Source: Actinacidiphila epipremni | GTDB taxonomy: Bacteria; Actinomycetota; Actinomycetes; Streptomycetales; Streptomycetaceae | Length of the DNA stretch: 64,000 nt | Direction: 5' to 3' | Assembly (NCBI RefSeq): GCF_012034175.1 | Contig: NZ_JAATEJ010000018.1 | Location: 1 to 64,000, forward strand | Shown: positions 18,436 through 26,532 of the stretch, in pieces | Position numbering within the stretch: the stretch's first letter is position 1 | Layout: each line of letters starts with the position of its first letter | Notes under the pieces: model-generated | The model's input: the letters and a program-made list of their open reading frames with translations, nothing else | What the model was told of the DNA's origin: nothing | Database searches by the model: none | Made by a program: the position numbers and the translations under genes

Positions 18436-18807
18436 ATGAGCGACGTACCTGTCCCCCCCGGCCCCGACCAGGCCCCCGGCTTCGACGACCTGACCCGCGA
18501 CATCGCCGACGTGCCCGCCGTCGAGGTGATCACCACGGTCGCCGTCCACCTGATGAGCGCGGCGGCGGTCAACCTGGGGCTGGCGGAGGAGGGTGCGCGG
18601 CACAAGGACCTCGACGAGGCGCGCAAGCTCATCCAGGCGCTGGCCGGGCTGGTCACCGCGAGCGCCACGGAGATCAGCTCCTTCCACGCCGCGCCGCTGC
18701 GCGACGGCCTGAAGTCGCTCCAGCTCGCCTTCCGCGAGGCGTCGGTCGTGCCGGACGAGCCGGGCCAGGGCCCGGGCGAGAAGTTCACCGGCCCGGTCTA
18801 CGGCTGA
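18436..18807 (+). CDS. DUF1844 domain protein
   Basis: 123 residues, ATG at 18436. No clear ribosome binding site is visible upstream, so it could be leaderless. The central region DVPAVEVITTVAVHLMSAAAVNLGLAEEG, then DLDEARKLIQALAGLV, is the DUF1844 core, a short helical domain conserved in actinobacteria. As I recall it is frequently encoded divergently from infC. Function is unknown. A cytoplasmic location is expected: no signal peptide or true membrane span. Confidence 0.88.
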   Translation: MSDVPVPPGPDQAPGFDDLTRDIADVPAVEVITTVAVHLMSAAAVNLGLAEEGARHKDLDEARKLIQALAGLVTASATEISSFHAAPLRDGLKSLQLAFREASVVPDEPGQGPGEKFTGPVYG

Positions 18808-18825
18808 GGCTCCGGGGGCCCGGGC

Positions 18826-19629
18826 TCACGCCTCCGGCCGGCCTTCCGCCCTGGCGGCCGTCTCCTGCTCGGCCGCCGCGGCCCGGGCGGCGTGCACCGC
18901 GGCCAGGGCCGGGTGGCTGACCTCGTGGGCGAGTGCGGCGAGCACCGCGCCGATCGGCGGCGCGACCAGGAACAGCCACACCTGGCTCAGCGCCGGGCTG
19001 CCGGCGAAGAGCGCGGGCGCGAGGCTGCGCGCCGGGTTCACGCCGGTGCCGGTCAGCGGGATGCCGATCAGGTGCACCGCGGCGAGCGCCATCCCGATGG
19101 GCAGCCCGCCGAAGCCGAACACCGCGACCCGGTGGGTGACCGCGAGCCATACGAAGACCAGCAGGAACGTCAGGATGATCTCGGTGACGAACGCGCCGAA
19201 GATGTTCACCCCGATGGCGGAGCGGAAGCCGTAGCCGTTGGTGCCGAAGGCGCCGTGCGTCTGGAGCCCCGGCACCTGCTTGGCGACCAGCAGCAGCAGC
19301 GCGGCGCCCACGATCGCGCCGAGGAACTGCGCGACCCAGTATTCGACGGCGGTGCGTACGGTGATCCGCCGGGCGACCAGCATGCCCAGCGTGACCGCCG
19401 GGTTGACGTGGCTGCCGGAGATCGGCCCGATCGCGTACGCGATGGCGAGCAGCGTCAGGCCGAAGGCGAGCGCGATGCCCAGCGTGCCGATGAACTCGCC
19501 GGAGAGCACGGCCGCGCCCACCGCGAAGAAGACCAGCAGGAGCGTGCCGAGGAATTCGCATACGAACGCGCGCTCGTCGTCGGCCGTGCGGCCCTCGGTG
19601 ATCCTCTTGTAGACCTCTCGGCTGTCCAT
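18826..19629 (-). CDS. Aquaporin / MIP-family channel
   Basis: 267 residues from ATG at 19629 with GGAGGCG upstream. Six membrane segments are visible, with the two pore-lining NPA boxes SHVNPAVTLG and GVNPARSLAPAL. Residues near the second box (GTGVNPARS) and the overall length resemble AqpZ-type water channels rather than glycerol facilitators, but substrate cannot be settled by eye. The N-terminus carries an extra acidic cytoplasmic stretch and the C-terminus an Ala/Glu-rich tail of about 40 residues. Confidence 0.93.
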   Translation of the reverse strand: MDSREVYKRITEGRTADDERAFVCEFLGTLLLVFFAVGAAVLSGEFIGTLGIALAFGLTLLAIAYAIGPISGSHVNPAVTLGMLVARRITVRTAVEYWVAQFLGAIVGAALLLLVAKQVPGLQTHGAFGTNGYGFRSAIGVNIFGAFVTEIILTFLLVFVWLAVTHRVAVFGFGGLPIGMALAAVHLIGIPLTGTGVNPARSLAPALFAGSPALSQVWLFLVAPPIGAVLAALAHEVSHPALAAVHAARAAAAEQETAARAEGRPEA

Positions 19630-19788
19630 CCGCGCCTCCGTGACGGTGGTCGGTGTCCGCTCTCGTATTGTCGGCGCGGCGGAGGAAAGCCACATCTCGG
19701 CGGTATCCGGGCGACGGAGGGCGGCGGAGGCGGGGAACGGGCGGGGGTACGCCCGGGGGCGTACGGGACGGCGTGGCGGTCGTACGGC

Positions 19789-20523
19789 TCAGCGGGTGAA
19801 GAGCGGTTCGCCCGGCAGCGCGGCGCCGGCCGGCAGGAGGGCGAGGTCCAGGCCCTGGCGCAGGGCGCCGCGCAGCGTGTCGTCGGCGGCGAGGGCGGCG
19901 GCGAGCGCCCGGCCGGTGGCGGCGACGTCGGCGTCCGGCGCGAGCACCAGGCCGAGCGTGCCGTCGCTGCCCCGGCCCGGTGTGAGGTGGGCGCGCACGA
20001 CGCCCGGCTCGGCGGCGACCGCGGCCCGCAGCGCGGCCCGCACCTCCGGGTCCGCCAGCGGCTCGGCCCGGCCGGGCCCGAGCGCGGCGGCCCGCAGCGC
20101 GGCGCCGGCCAGCTCGTACGGCACCGGCCCGGCGAGGTCGATCAGCAGCGTGTCGGCGCCTTCCTGCGCGAGCGCCTGCAGGGCCTGGCGCAGCGGTACG
20201 GCGACCGGCCGGGCGTCCGGCCGCCAGGCGGCGAGCGCGGCGGTGGAGGTGAACGCGGGCAGCGCGCGGCGGCCGTCCGGGGCCTGGATCGTCGGCACCG
20301 CCATGTCGCTGGTCTTCTCCCGGCGCAGCCCGTCGGGGCCGGTCTCCGCCTCGCCCAGCACGGCGACAACCGGGACGAGCAGCCGCGCGGAGTGCAGCGC
20401 CTCGATCACCGCGCCCTCCCGCCCCGGGTCGGCCCGCCACGCCGCGAGCGCCGCGGCCAGCGCGGGGACGGCGGAGCCGTCGTCGTCGGGGTAGCCGGGG
20501 TCCGGGATGTTCTTCAGCGCCAC
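19789..20523 (-). CDS. SseB family protein
   Basis: 244 residues, MALKNIPDPGYPDDDGSAVPALAAAL. It has two SseB-like halves: ALHSARLLVPVVAVLGEAE, with LPAFTSTAALAAWRPDARPVAVP, and a C-terminal half with GVVRAHLTP and LGLVLAPDADV. In actinobacteria such proteins are widespread near the infC cluster, and some paralogues are linked to type VII secretion loci. Biochemical role is unknown. Soluble, no signal peptide. Confidence 0.88.
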   Translation of the reverse strand: MALKNIPDPGYPDDDGSAVPALAAALAAWRADPGREGAVIEALHSARLLVPVVAVLGEAETGPDGLRREKTSDMAVPTIQAPDGRRALPAFTSTAALAAWRPDARPVAVPLRQALQALAQEGADTLLIDLAGPVPYELAGAALRAAALGPGRAEPLADPEVRAALRAAVAAEPGVVRAHLTPGRGSDGTLGLVLAPDADVAATGRALAAALAADDTLRGALRQGLDLALLPAGAALPGEPLFTR

Positions 20524-20867
20524 CCGTGCAGCCTATCGGCCGACCCGCCCGCCTCCGGCGGGGCGGGTGGGGGCGGGCGCGGCCCGCGGCCCGGGGCGTC
20601 GTGTGCGGGCCGGCGCGCCCGCTCCCCCCACGCGGCGCGTGGCGGCGAGCGCGGCCCGTGCGGGGCCCGGCGGCCCGGGGGATCGCGTGCGGGCCGCCTT
20701 ACGGCTGCGCGACGCCGGTACGTACGTGCGGGGGCGCGGCGGACGGGGCGAGAGCTGCCCGTGCGGGGCTCACCTGCCGGGCCGGCGTTACGGCTGCGAC
20801 GCCGGTACGCGCGGGGCGCGGCGGACGGGACGAGCTGCCTGCGCTGGGCTCCCATGCCGGGTCGGCG
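20524..20867. other. Intergenic region between SseB and mycosin genes
   Basis: 344 bases with no convincing gene. The right-hand part (from 20699) is a tandem repeat that runs into the 3' end of the mycosin gene; the left part is very GC-rich with nothing recognised. Confidence 0.6.
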
Positions 20868-20890
20868 TTACGGCTGCGAGGTCGGTGCGT
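20699..20890. repeat. Imperfect tandem repeat overlapping the end of the mycosin gene
   Basis: Units start at TTACGGCTGCG at 20699, 20788 and 20868 (spacing 89 and 80 bases), sharing the GCCGGTACG and GGCGCGGCGGACGG segments. The third unit contains the mycosin stop codon (TTA read in reverse at 20868-20870) and its last residues PTSQP. The two upstream units are therefore copies of the gene's end placed after its stop. Confidence 0.75.
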
Positions 20891-22304
20891 GTGGGGGTGC
20901 GGCGGGTGGGGGGGTGCGGCGGGGGCGGGACCAGAGGATGCCGGCCGTCGCTACCAGCGCCGCGCCGATCGCGGCGAAGGCGGCGGCGACGCCGTTGCCG
21001 AGGACGCTGGAGCCCTGGGCCGGGCGCGGGGCGGGGTCGGCGCCGTGGGCGCTGCCGAAGTAGCGCTGGGGGTAGTCCGCGGGGACGGGGGCGAGCGGCG
21101 CGGGCTTGAGCTTCGCGGCGGCGGCGAGCGCGGCGGCCGGGTCGATCTCGCCGGTGCCGAGCTCGTCGCTCCGGCCGCCGTCGGGCTTGTGCCGGGTGGT
21201 GGACTGGAGCACCTGCTTGATCTGCAGCGGGCTCAGCTCGGGGTAGGCGGACCTGAGCAGCGCAACCGCCCCGGAGGCGTACGCGGACGCCGCGCTCGTA
21301 CCGAGCCCGTCGTAATACTTGCGGTCGGGGTCGGCCATGACGATGTCCTCGCCGGGCGCGGACACCGAGGCGTACCAGCGGTGGGTGGAGAAGGCGGGGT
21401 GGCGGCCACTGGAATCGACCGCGGCGACCGCGATGACGCCGGGGTAGGCGGCGGGGTAGGAGGAGCGGTCGGTCTTGTCGCCGCTGTTGCCCGCGGAGGC
21501 GACCACGACGACGCCCTTGCCCAGCGCGTACTGGATCGCGTCGGCCTCGGCGGCGACCGGCGCGGCGGTGGCGCTGTCGTCGCCGAGGGAGAGGTTGATG
21601 ACGTCGGCGCCGTGGTCGACGGCCCACCGGATGCCCTCGGGCAGCGCGCTGCCGCGGCTGGACCTGGCCTTGTCGCGCTGCGGGTCCTTGTCCTCCAGGA
21701 TCACCCGCACGGGAAGGATCTTCGCCTCGGGCGCGAGGCCCAGGACGCCCTCGGTGCGGCCGGGCCCGTGGCCGTGCCCGGCGATGAGCGCGGCCATGCC
21801 GGTGCCGTGGTTGGCCCACGTCTTGTCGCCGCGGGCGGCGCCGAAGCCGATGAGGTCGGTGCCGGTGAGCACCTGGCCGGTGAGGTCGGGGTGGGTGGCG
21901 TCGACGCCGGTGTCCAGGACGGCGACGGTGACGCCCGCGCCCTTGGTGGTCTGCCACGCCTTCTGGGCGTGCAGCGCGGTGAGGGCCCACTGCCGGTCCC
22001 TGATGCTGTCCGCGGCGGCGGGCCCGCCGCCGGCCGTGAGCAGCACGACGGCCGCGGCGCCGGCGGCCCCGCCGGTGAGCAGCCGCGCGCGCAGCCGCGG
22101 GCGGAGGGCGCCGCGCCCCGCCGGCCGGGATGCGGTCCGTGCGGCCCGCGGGGCGGCGGGCGCGCTCGGGGGGCGCTCGGCGTAGGCGCCGGTGCGCGAG
22201 GCGGCGCCCGGCTGCGCACCCGGGCCCGCGGCGGGCCCGGAGGGCTCCGCGGCGGCCGGGGCCGGGGGCGGTGTGCCGCCGGGGCGGCGGGTGCGGTGGC
22301 TCAT
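20868..22304 (-). CDS. Mycosin-like S8 serine protease, membrane-anchored
   Basis: 478 residues from ATG at 22304 (GGAGAAG upstream). An Ala/Pro-rich N-terminus and a hydrophobic segment (LLTGGAAGAAAVVLLTAGGG) lead into a subtilisin domain with Asp in VAVLDTGVD, His in NHGTGMAALIAG, oxyanion region SAGNSGD and Ser in GTSAASAYASGAVALL. A C-terminal transmembrane helix (AAAFAAIGAALVATAGILW) is followed by basic residues. This is the mycosin (MycP) layout: a protease held on the outer membrane face, in mycobacteria a component of type VII secretion. No EccB/C/D gene is in the window. Its start overlaps the upstream stop as ATGA. Confidence 0.9.
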   Translation of the reverse strand: MSHRTRRPGGTPPPAPAAAEPSGPAAGPGAQPGAASRTGAYAERPPSAPAAPRAARTASRPAGRGALRPRLRARLLTGGAAGAAAVVLLTAGGGPAAADSIRDRQWALTALHAQKAWQTTKGAGVTVAVLDTGVDATHPDLTGQVLTGTDLIGFGAARGDKTWANHGTGMAALIAGHGHGPGRTEGVLGLAPEAKILPVRVILEDKDPQRDKARSSRGSALPEGIRWAVDHGADVINLSLGDDSATAAPVAAEADAIQYALGKGVVVVASAGNSGDKTDRSSYPAAYPGVIAVAAVDSSGRHPAFSTHRWYASVSAPGEDIVMADPDRKYYDGLGTSAASAYASGAVALLRSAYPELSPLQIKQVLQSTTRHKPDGGRSDELGTGEIDPAAALAAAAKLKPAPLAPVPADYPQRYFGSAHGADPAPRPAQGSSVLGNGVAAAFAAIGAALVATAGILWSRPRRTPPPAAPPHAPTSQP

Positions 22305-24001
22305 CGGGGCTTCTCCGTCGCCGCGGGGGTGGTCGTGCGGGCGCCCGTCGTCGGGTGGAGCTCGGCCGCGACGGTCGCCTGGAGCCGGTCGTCGACGGCC
22401 TTGGCCAGGCCCGTGGCGTCGAAGCCGAGGCCCGCCTGGGCGGGGGCGGTGGTGGCGCCGGCGGCGTTCGCGAGGGCCGCCGGCTGCGGGGTGGGGACGG
22501 CCCTGCCGTCGGCGAAGCCGCTGACCGCGTAGACGACGAAGGGCAGGTTCGCCGAGACCCGGACGTCCCAACTGCCGCGCTGCGCCGCGCCGAAGCGGCC
22601 CGCGGCGGTGCCGGGGAAGGCCACCGGGCGCGGGATGAGGTCGATGCGGTCGCCGAGGTGCTCGGCGGTCCAGCGCTGCGCGAGCGCCCGCATGCCGGCC
22701 GCGTCGCCGGCGGTGACGAGCACGCCGACCGTCGTCACGGTGGTGGAGGTGCTGTCGACGTAGGTCGCGCGCAGCAGCTTGGCGCAGCCGGTGGGGGCGA
22801 GCACCCGGTCCAGCAGCGGGTCGAACGCGTCGGTGCAGTCGCCGGGTTCGGCGATCCCGATCCGGGTCCAGGTCCGGTCCGCGCCGCCGGGCCCGGCGCC
22901 CTTGCCGGCCACGACGGGCGGCAGCAGCGTATCGACCGGCGCCTCCCGCCACACCTGCCGGGCCTGCGCGAACTGCGCCGGGCTCCCGGGCGCCGCGGCG
23001 GGCGCGGCCTTCGGCTGGTGCTCCAGGACCGCCCCGGCGGTGGCCCCGCCGATGAGCCCGAGCCCCAGCACGAGGCATACGGCGACGGCGCCGCGTACGG
23101 CGACGGTCCGCCGGGGCGCGGGGGTGGGCGCGGGGGCGTACGGGCCGGGCGCGGGGCCGCCGTACGGCCCGAACGGCGGCGGGGCGGCGGCGGGCGCGGG
23201 GCTGACCCGTACCGGCCGCGGCGGCTCCACCGGCACCGGCGGCACATGCGCCCCCTCCCCCGCACCCGGCCCGCCCTGCGGCGGCACGGCGGGCGCCGGC
23301 GGTGCGGCGGGGCGCCGGGGGGAAGCGGGGGCGGCCGGATCCGTTCCCGGGCCGGCGGGCGAGGGCGCGGGACCGGGGGCGTCCAGGCCGCCCACCCGGG
23401 TGCCGGGCCGGGGCGGCGGCGGTGCGGCAGGGCGAGCCGGCGGGGTGCCAGGCGGAGCCACCGGCGACGCGGCAGGCGCAGCCACCTGCGGCGGGGCAGG
23501 CGCAGCCACCTGCGGCGGGGCAGGCTGGTCCGGTGACGGGGCGGACGGGGCCGGGGGCCGCGTGGCGGGCGGAGCTACCGGCGGCGCGGCAGGCGGAGCC
23601 GGGGGCCGCGTGGCAGGCGGAGCTACCGGCGACGCGGCAGCCGCAGCCAAGGGCGACGCGGCAGGCGCAGCCAACGGCGACGCTGCGGACGGGGCCGGGG
23701 GCCGCGCCGCGGACGGGCCCGGGGGCCGAGCGGCAGGCGGGCCCGGGCGGTGAGGGGACTGCGGGGGTGGGGAGTCGGCGGATATCCGGGGGAGTTCGTG
23801 CGTCTCCTCCACCTCCGACGTGCCCGGGTCCGGGAGCCGGGTGGACGGGTTCGGCGGTGGCGGGGCCGGGCGGTGCCGCGGCGGCGGGGGCGTACGGTCC
23901 GGGGAGGGCGGTTCGCCCTGCGTGTCCGGCGCCGCGGTGCGCGGGCGGCGGGTGGGGAACGGAGTCGCCGGGGGTTCTCCGTTGTCCACTCCGGTGCTCA
24001 C
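22301..24001 (-). CDS. Pro/Ala-rich single-pass membrane protein, coupled to mycosin
   Basis: 566 residues, GTG start at 24001 with GAGGGGGC upstream. Residues 1-300 are low-complexity Pro/Ala/Gly, with repeated units such as SPLAAPAASP, PPAPSAPSP and APPQVAAPA, predicted cytoplasmic and disordered. One membrane helix follows (VAVRGAVAVCLVLGLGLIGGATAGAVL, about 300-330). The remaining 235 residues are probably outside the cell and contain two Cys (DCTDAFDP, TGCAKLL) that could form a disulfide. No known domain is recognised. It overlaps the mycosin gene by 4 bases, so the two are co-translated; it may be the partner or substrate of that protease (inference). Confidence 0.8.
   Translation of the reverse strand: MSTGVDNGEPPATPFPTRRPRTAAPDTQGEPPSPDRTPPPPRHRPAPPPPNPSTRLPDPGTSEVEETHELPRISADSPPPQSPHRPGPPAARPPGPSAARPPAPSAASPLAAPAASPLAAAAASPVAPPATRPPAPPAAPPVAPPATRPPAPSAPSPDQPAPPQVAAPAPPQVAAPAASPVAPPGTPPARPAAPPPPRPGTRVGGLDAPGPAPSPAGPGTDPAAPASPRRPAAPPAPAVPPQGGPGAGEGAHVPPVPVEPPRPVRVSPAPAAAPPPFGPYGGPAPGPYAPAPTPAPRRTVAVRGAVAVCLVLGLGLIGGATAGAVLEHQPKAAPAAAPGSPAQFAQARQVWREAPVDTLLPPVVAGKGAGPGGADRTWTRIGIAEPGDCTDAFDPLLDRVLAPTGCAKLLRATYVDSTSTTVTTVGVLVTAGDAAGMRALAQRWTAEHLGDRIDLIPRPVAFPGTAAGRFGAAQRGSWDVRVSANLPFVVYAVSGFADGRAVPTPQPAALANAAGATTAPAQAGLGFDATGLAKAVDDRLQATVAAELHPTTGARTTTPAATEKPR
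23440..23740. repeat. Degenerate tandem repeats coding for the Pro/Ala-rich region
   Basis: Short units such as GCAGGCGCAGCCACCTGCGG and GGCGGAGCTACCGGCG recur head to tail within the Pro/Ala-rich membrane protein gene. Such DNA can expand and contract, so the length of the cytoplasmic region may vary between strains. Confidence 0.7.
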
Positions 24002-24132
24002 CCGGCGCCCCCTCGACCTCTACGTGCACGGCTTGCGCGTCACTCTACGGGGTTGTCGGGGCCCTCGGTTCCCACCCGTGCCTCCCGCCGCAGGAGGCGG
24101 CCCCCGCGGGGCCGCCGTACCGGCATCGGGCC

Positions 24133-24158
24133 CCGGCCCTACCGCTCGGTAGGGCCGG
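24133..24158. promoter_or_regulatory. Perfect 11-bp inverted repeat before the PLP enzyme gene
   Basis: CCGGCCCTACC, a 4-base loop and GGTAGGGCCGG end 17 bases before the ATG at 24176, in the gap between two divergent genes. It is either an operator or a 5'-UTR hairpin that would sit on the ribosome binding region. The regulator is unknown. Confidence 0.5.
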
Positions 24159-24175
24159 TCTGGCAAGCTGCGGCC

Positions 24176-25378
24176 ATGTCAGAGCGCGCAGCCGACCGCG
24201 CCCGGTACGACCGGGCCACCGCCCATCTCGACGCCCCCCTCGCCCTCGTGGACCTCGCGGCGTTCGACGCCAACGCCGCCGATCTGGTGCGGCGCGCGGC
24301 GGGCAAGCCGATCCGGCTCGCGACCAAGTCGGTGCGCTGCCGGGCCCTGCTGGAACGCGCCCTGGCCCATGAGGGGTTCGGCGGCCTGATGTCGTTCACC
24401 CTCGCCGAGTCGCTGTGGCTGGCCCGCGCCGGTTTCACCGACGTCCTGCTGGCGTACCCGTCCGCGGACCGCGCGGGGTACGCGGAATTGGCCGCCGATC
24501 CCAAGCTCGCCGCCGCGGTGAGCGTCATGGTCGACGACGTCGCCCAGCTCGACCTCATCGACGCCGCCCGCGGCTCCGGCACCGAGACGGTCCGGGTGTG
24601 CCTCGAACTGGACACGTCCTTGCGGAAGTTGGGCGGCCGGCTGCGGATCGGCGCGTTGCGCTCGCCGCTGCACGACCCGGAGCGGCTGGCGGAGCTGGCC
24701 CGTGCGGTCACCCGGCGGCCGGGCTTCCGGCTGGTGGGCCTGATGGGCTACGAGGGCCATGTCGCGGGTGTCGGCGACGCCGTGCCGGGACGGCCGCTGC
24801 GGTCGCTGGCGATCCGGGTGATGCAGTCCACCGCCCGCAAGGAGCTCGCGGCCCGCCGGGCGGACGCGGTGCAGGCGGTGCGGGCGGTCGAGCCGGGCCT
24901 GGAGTTCGTCAACGGCGGCGGCACCGGCAGTGTGCAGCACACCGCGGCGGAGGCGGCGGTGACCGAGATAGCCGCCGGGTCGGGCCTGTACGTGCCGCGG
25001 CTCTTCGACAACTACACGTCCTTCCACGGCCGGCCGGCCGCGCTGTTCGCGCAGCCGGTGGTGCGCCGGCCGGGCGTCGGCGTCGTCACCGTCCTCGGCG
25101 GCGGCTACCCGGCCTCCGGCGCGCCGGGACCGGACCGGCTGCCGGAGCCGTATCTGCCCGAGGGGCTGCGCTACGACCCGCAGGAGGGCGCGGGCGAGGT
25201 GCAGACGCCGCTACTCGGCTCGGCGGCCGACGACCTGCTGATCGGTGACAAGGTGTGGTTCCGGCACGCGAAGGCCGGCGAGATGTGCGAGCGGTTCGCC
25301 GAGCTGCACCTGCTGGACGGCGACGAGATCGCGGCGGTCGTGCCGACGTATCGCGGCGAGGGCAAGACCTTCCTCTGA
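24176..25378 (+). CDS. PLP-dependent amino acid deaminase/aldolase, alanine-racemase N-terminal fold (fold type III)
   Basis: 400 residues from ATG at 24176; a longer upstream frame is not coding-like. The N-terminal TIM barrel begins LDAPLALVDLAAFDANAADLVRRAAGKPIRLATKSVRC, where Lys in TKSVRC is the likely Schiff-base lysine. Next come VCLELDTSLRKLGGRLRIG, GLMGYEGHVAG and FVNGGGTGSVQHT (phosphate-binding Gly-rich loop). The C-terminal beta domain has VTVLGGGYPASG and KVWFRHAKAGEMCERFAELHLL. This matches proteins annotated as amino acid deaminase/aldolase related to D-threonine aldolase and D-serine dehydratase. Substrate unknown. Confidence 0.87.
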   Translation: MSERAADRARYDRATAHLDAPLALVDLAAFDANAADLVRRAAGKPIRLATKSVRCRALLERALAHEGFGGLMSFTLAESLWLARAGFTDVLLAYPSADRAGYAELAADPKLAAAVSVMVDDVAQLDLIDAARGSGTETVRVCLELDTSLRKLGGRLRIGALRSPLHDPERLAELARAVTRRPGFRLVGLMGYEGHVAGVGDAVPGRPLRSLAIRVMQSTARKELAARRADAVQAVRAVEPGLEFVNGGGTGSVQHTAAEAAVTEIAAGSGLYVPRLFDNYTSFHGRPAALFAQPVVRRPGVGVVTVLGGGYPASGAPGPDRLPEPYLPEGLRYDPQEGAGEVQTPLLGSAADDLLIGDKVWFRHAKAGEMCERFAELHLLDGDEIAAVVPTYRGEGKTFL

Positions 25379-25397
25379 CGGCTGGGCCGCACCCGAA

Positions 25398-25431
25398 AGG
25401 CCCGTCCCACCACTGCGGGTGGGACGGGCCT
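25398..25431. terminator. Bidirectional terminator
   Basis: AGGCCCGTCCCACC (25398-25411) and its perfect complement (25418-25431) form a 14-bp hairpin with a 6-base loop between two converging genes. AAAGG on one side and CCTAC on the other flank it. Confidence 0.85.
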
Positions 25432-25454
25432 ACGTACGCCCCGGTCACGGGAGG

Positions 25455-26492
25455 TCAGACGCCGGTGCCGCCGGTGCCGCCCGTGCTGCCGCTGCCGTGG
25501 CTGGTGTCGGACTTGATGCCCTGCGCGATCTGGTCCATCACGTCCTGGCCGGGGGCCTTGTCGGTGATGTCGAAGCCGAACCGGACCAGGACCAGCTGCT
25601 TGGTGGTCGGGGACGGGAAGACCAGCGACTCGACGTAGCCCTTGGTGCCGGACGCGGTGACGACCTTCCACCGCACCAGGTAGCCCTTCTGCCCGGCGAC
25701 GGTCACCGCGCCGGCCTTGATCTGCTGGTGCGAGGTGGTCGCGCCGTAGGTGTCCTTGCTGTACGAGTTCGCGGCGTTCGCGGCGATGTCCTGCTTGGCG
25801 GCGGCCTCCGCGGTGGTGGCGGAGATGTCCGCGGCGAGCGTCGGCATCGAGAAGACGCCGCCGAGCGAGCACGTACCGCCCTGGGTGCCGGGGCAGTCGT
25901 AGTCGCCGGTGGTCACGCCGGCGCCGGTGGTGCCGTCCTGGCCGGTCCAGCCGTCCAGGACCGGCAGGCTGATGGCGTCGTAGGCGTCGATGGCGGTGCT
26001 GCCGTCGCCGCGCCCGTCGCCGCCGCCGCTCGTGCCGCCGTTGTCGCCGCCGCGGTCACCGCCGGTGCCGTCGTCGCCGCCGCTGCCGCCGTCGGACGGC
26101 CGGGGCGCGGGCAGGTTCCGGCCGCCGGTGCGGGTGGGCGTCGGGGAGTTCTTGGCGTCGTCCTTGCCGTCGTCGTTCTTGCCGAGCACCAGGACGCCGG
26201 CGACCACGGCGGCTATCAGCACCACGGCGGCGACCAGCGCGATCACCACCGTGCCGGTGCGCTTGCCGCGGTCGCCGTTCGGGCCGCCGATCACGTCGGA
26301 GGGGTAGCCGGGGTAGCCCTGGTAACCGGGGTAGCCCGGGTGGACCTGCGGCGCGGCGGGCGGTACGGGCGCGGTCCGCGTGTACTCCGTCCACGTGGAG
26401 CCGTCCCACCAGCGTTCCATCGCCGGGCTGTTGCCTGTGTGCCCGGGTTCTGGATACCAGCCGGGCGGGGTCGAGGTCGTCACGGCGGTCAC
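25455..26492 (-). CDS. DUF2510 membrane protein with extracellular domain
   Basis: 345 residues, GTG start at 26492 with GGAAAGACC upstream; a second GTG at 26483 is possible. The N-terminal DUF2510 module is STPPGWYPEPGHTGNSPAMERWWDGSTWTEYTR. A Tyr/Gly/Pro-rich stretch (HPGYPGYQGYPGYPS) follows, then one membrane helix (TGTVVIALVAAVVLIAAVVAGVLVL), a long Gly/Asp/Ser-rich linker and a folded C-terminal domain with two Cys (DYDCPGTQGGTCSL). DUF2510 proteins of actinobacteria are usually cytoplasmic-tail membrane proteins of unknown function. Confidence 0.85.
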   Translation of the reverse strand: MTAVTTSTPPGWYPEPGHTGNSPAMERWWDGSTWTEYTRTAPVPPAAPQVHPGYPGYQGYPGYPSDVIGGPNGDRGKRTGTVVIALVAAVVLIAAVVAGVLVLGKNDDGKDDAKNSPTPTRTGGRNLPAPRPSDGGSGGDDGTGGDRGGDNGGTSGGGDGRGDGSTAIDAYDAISLPVLDGWTGQDGTTGAGVTTGDYDCPGTQGGTCSLGGVFSMPTLAADISATTAEAAAKQDIAANAANSYSKDTYGATTSHQQIKAGAVTVAGQKGYLVRWKVVTASGTKGYVESLVFPSPTTKQLVLVRFGFDITDKAPGQDVMDQIAQGIKSDTSHGSGSTGGTGGTGV

Positions 26493-26532
26493 CTTATGGT
26501 CTTTCCATGAGAATCCCGTAAGCGCGTCCGGT

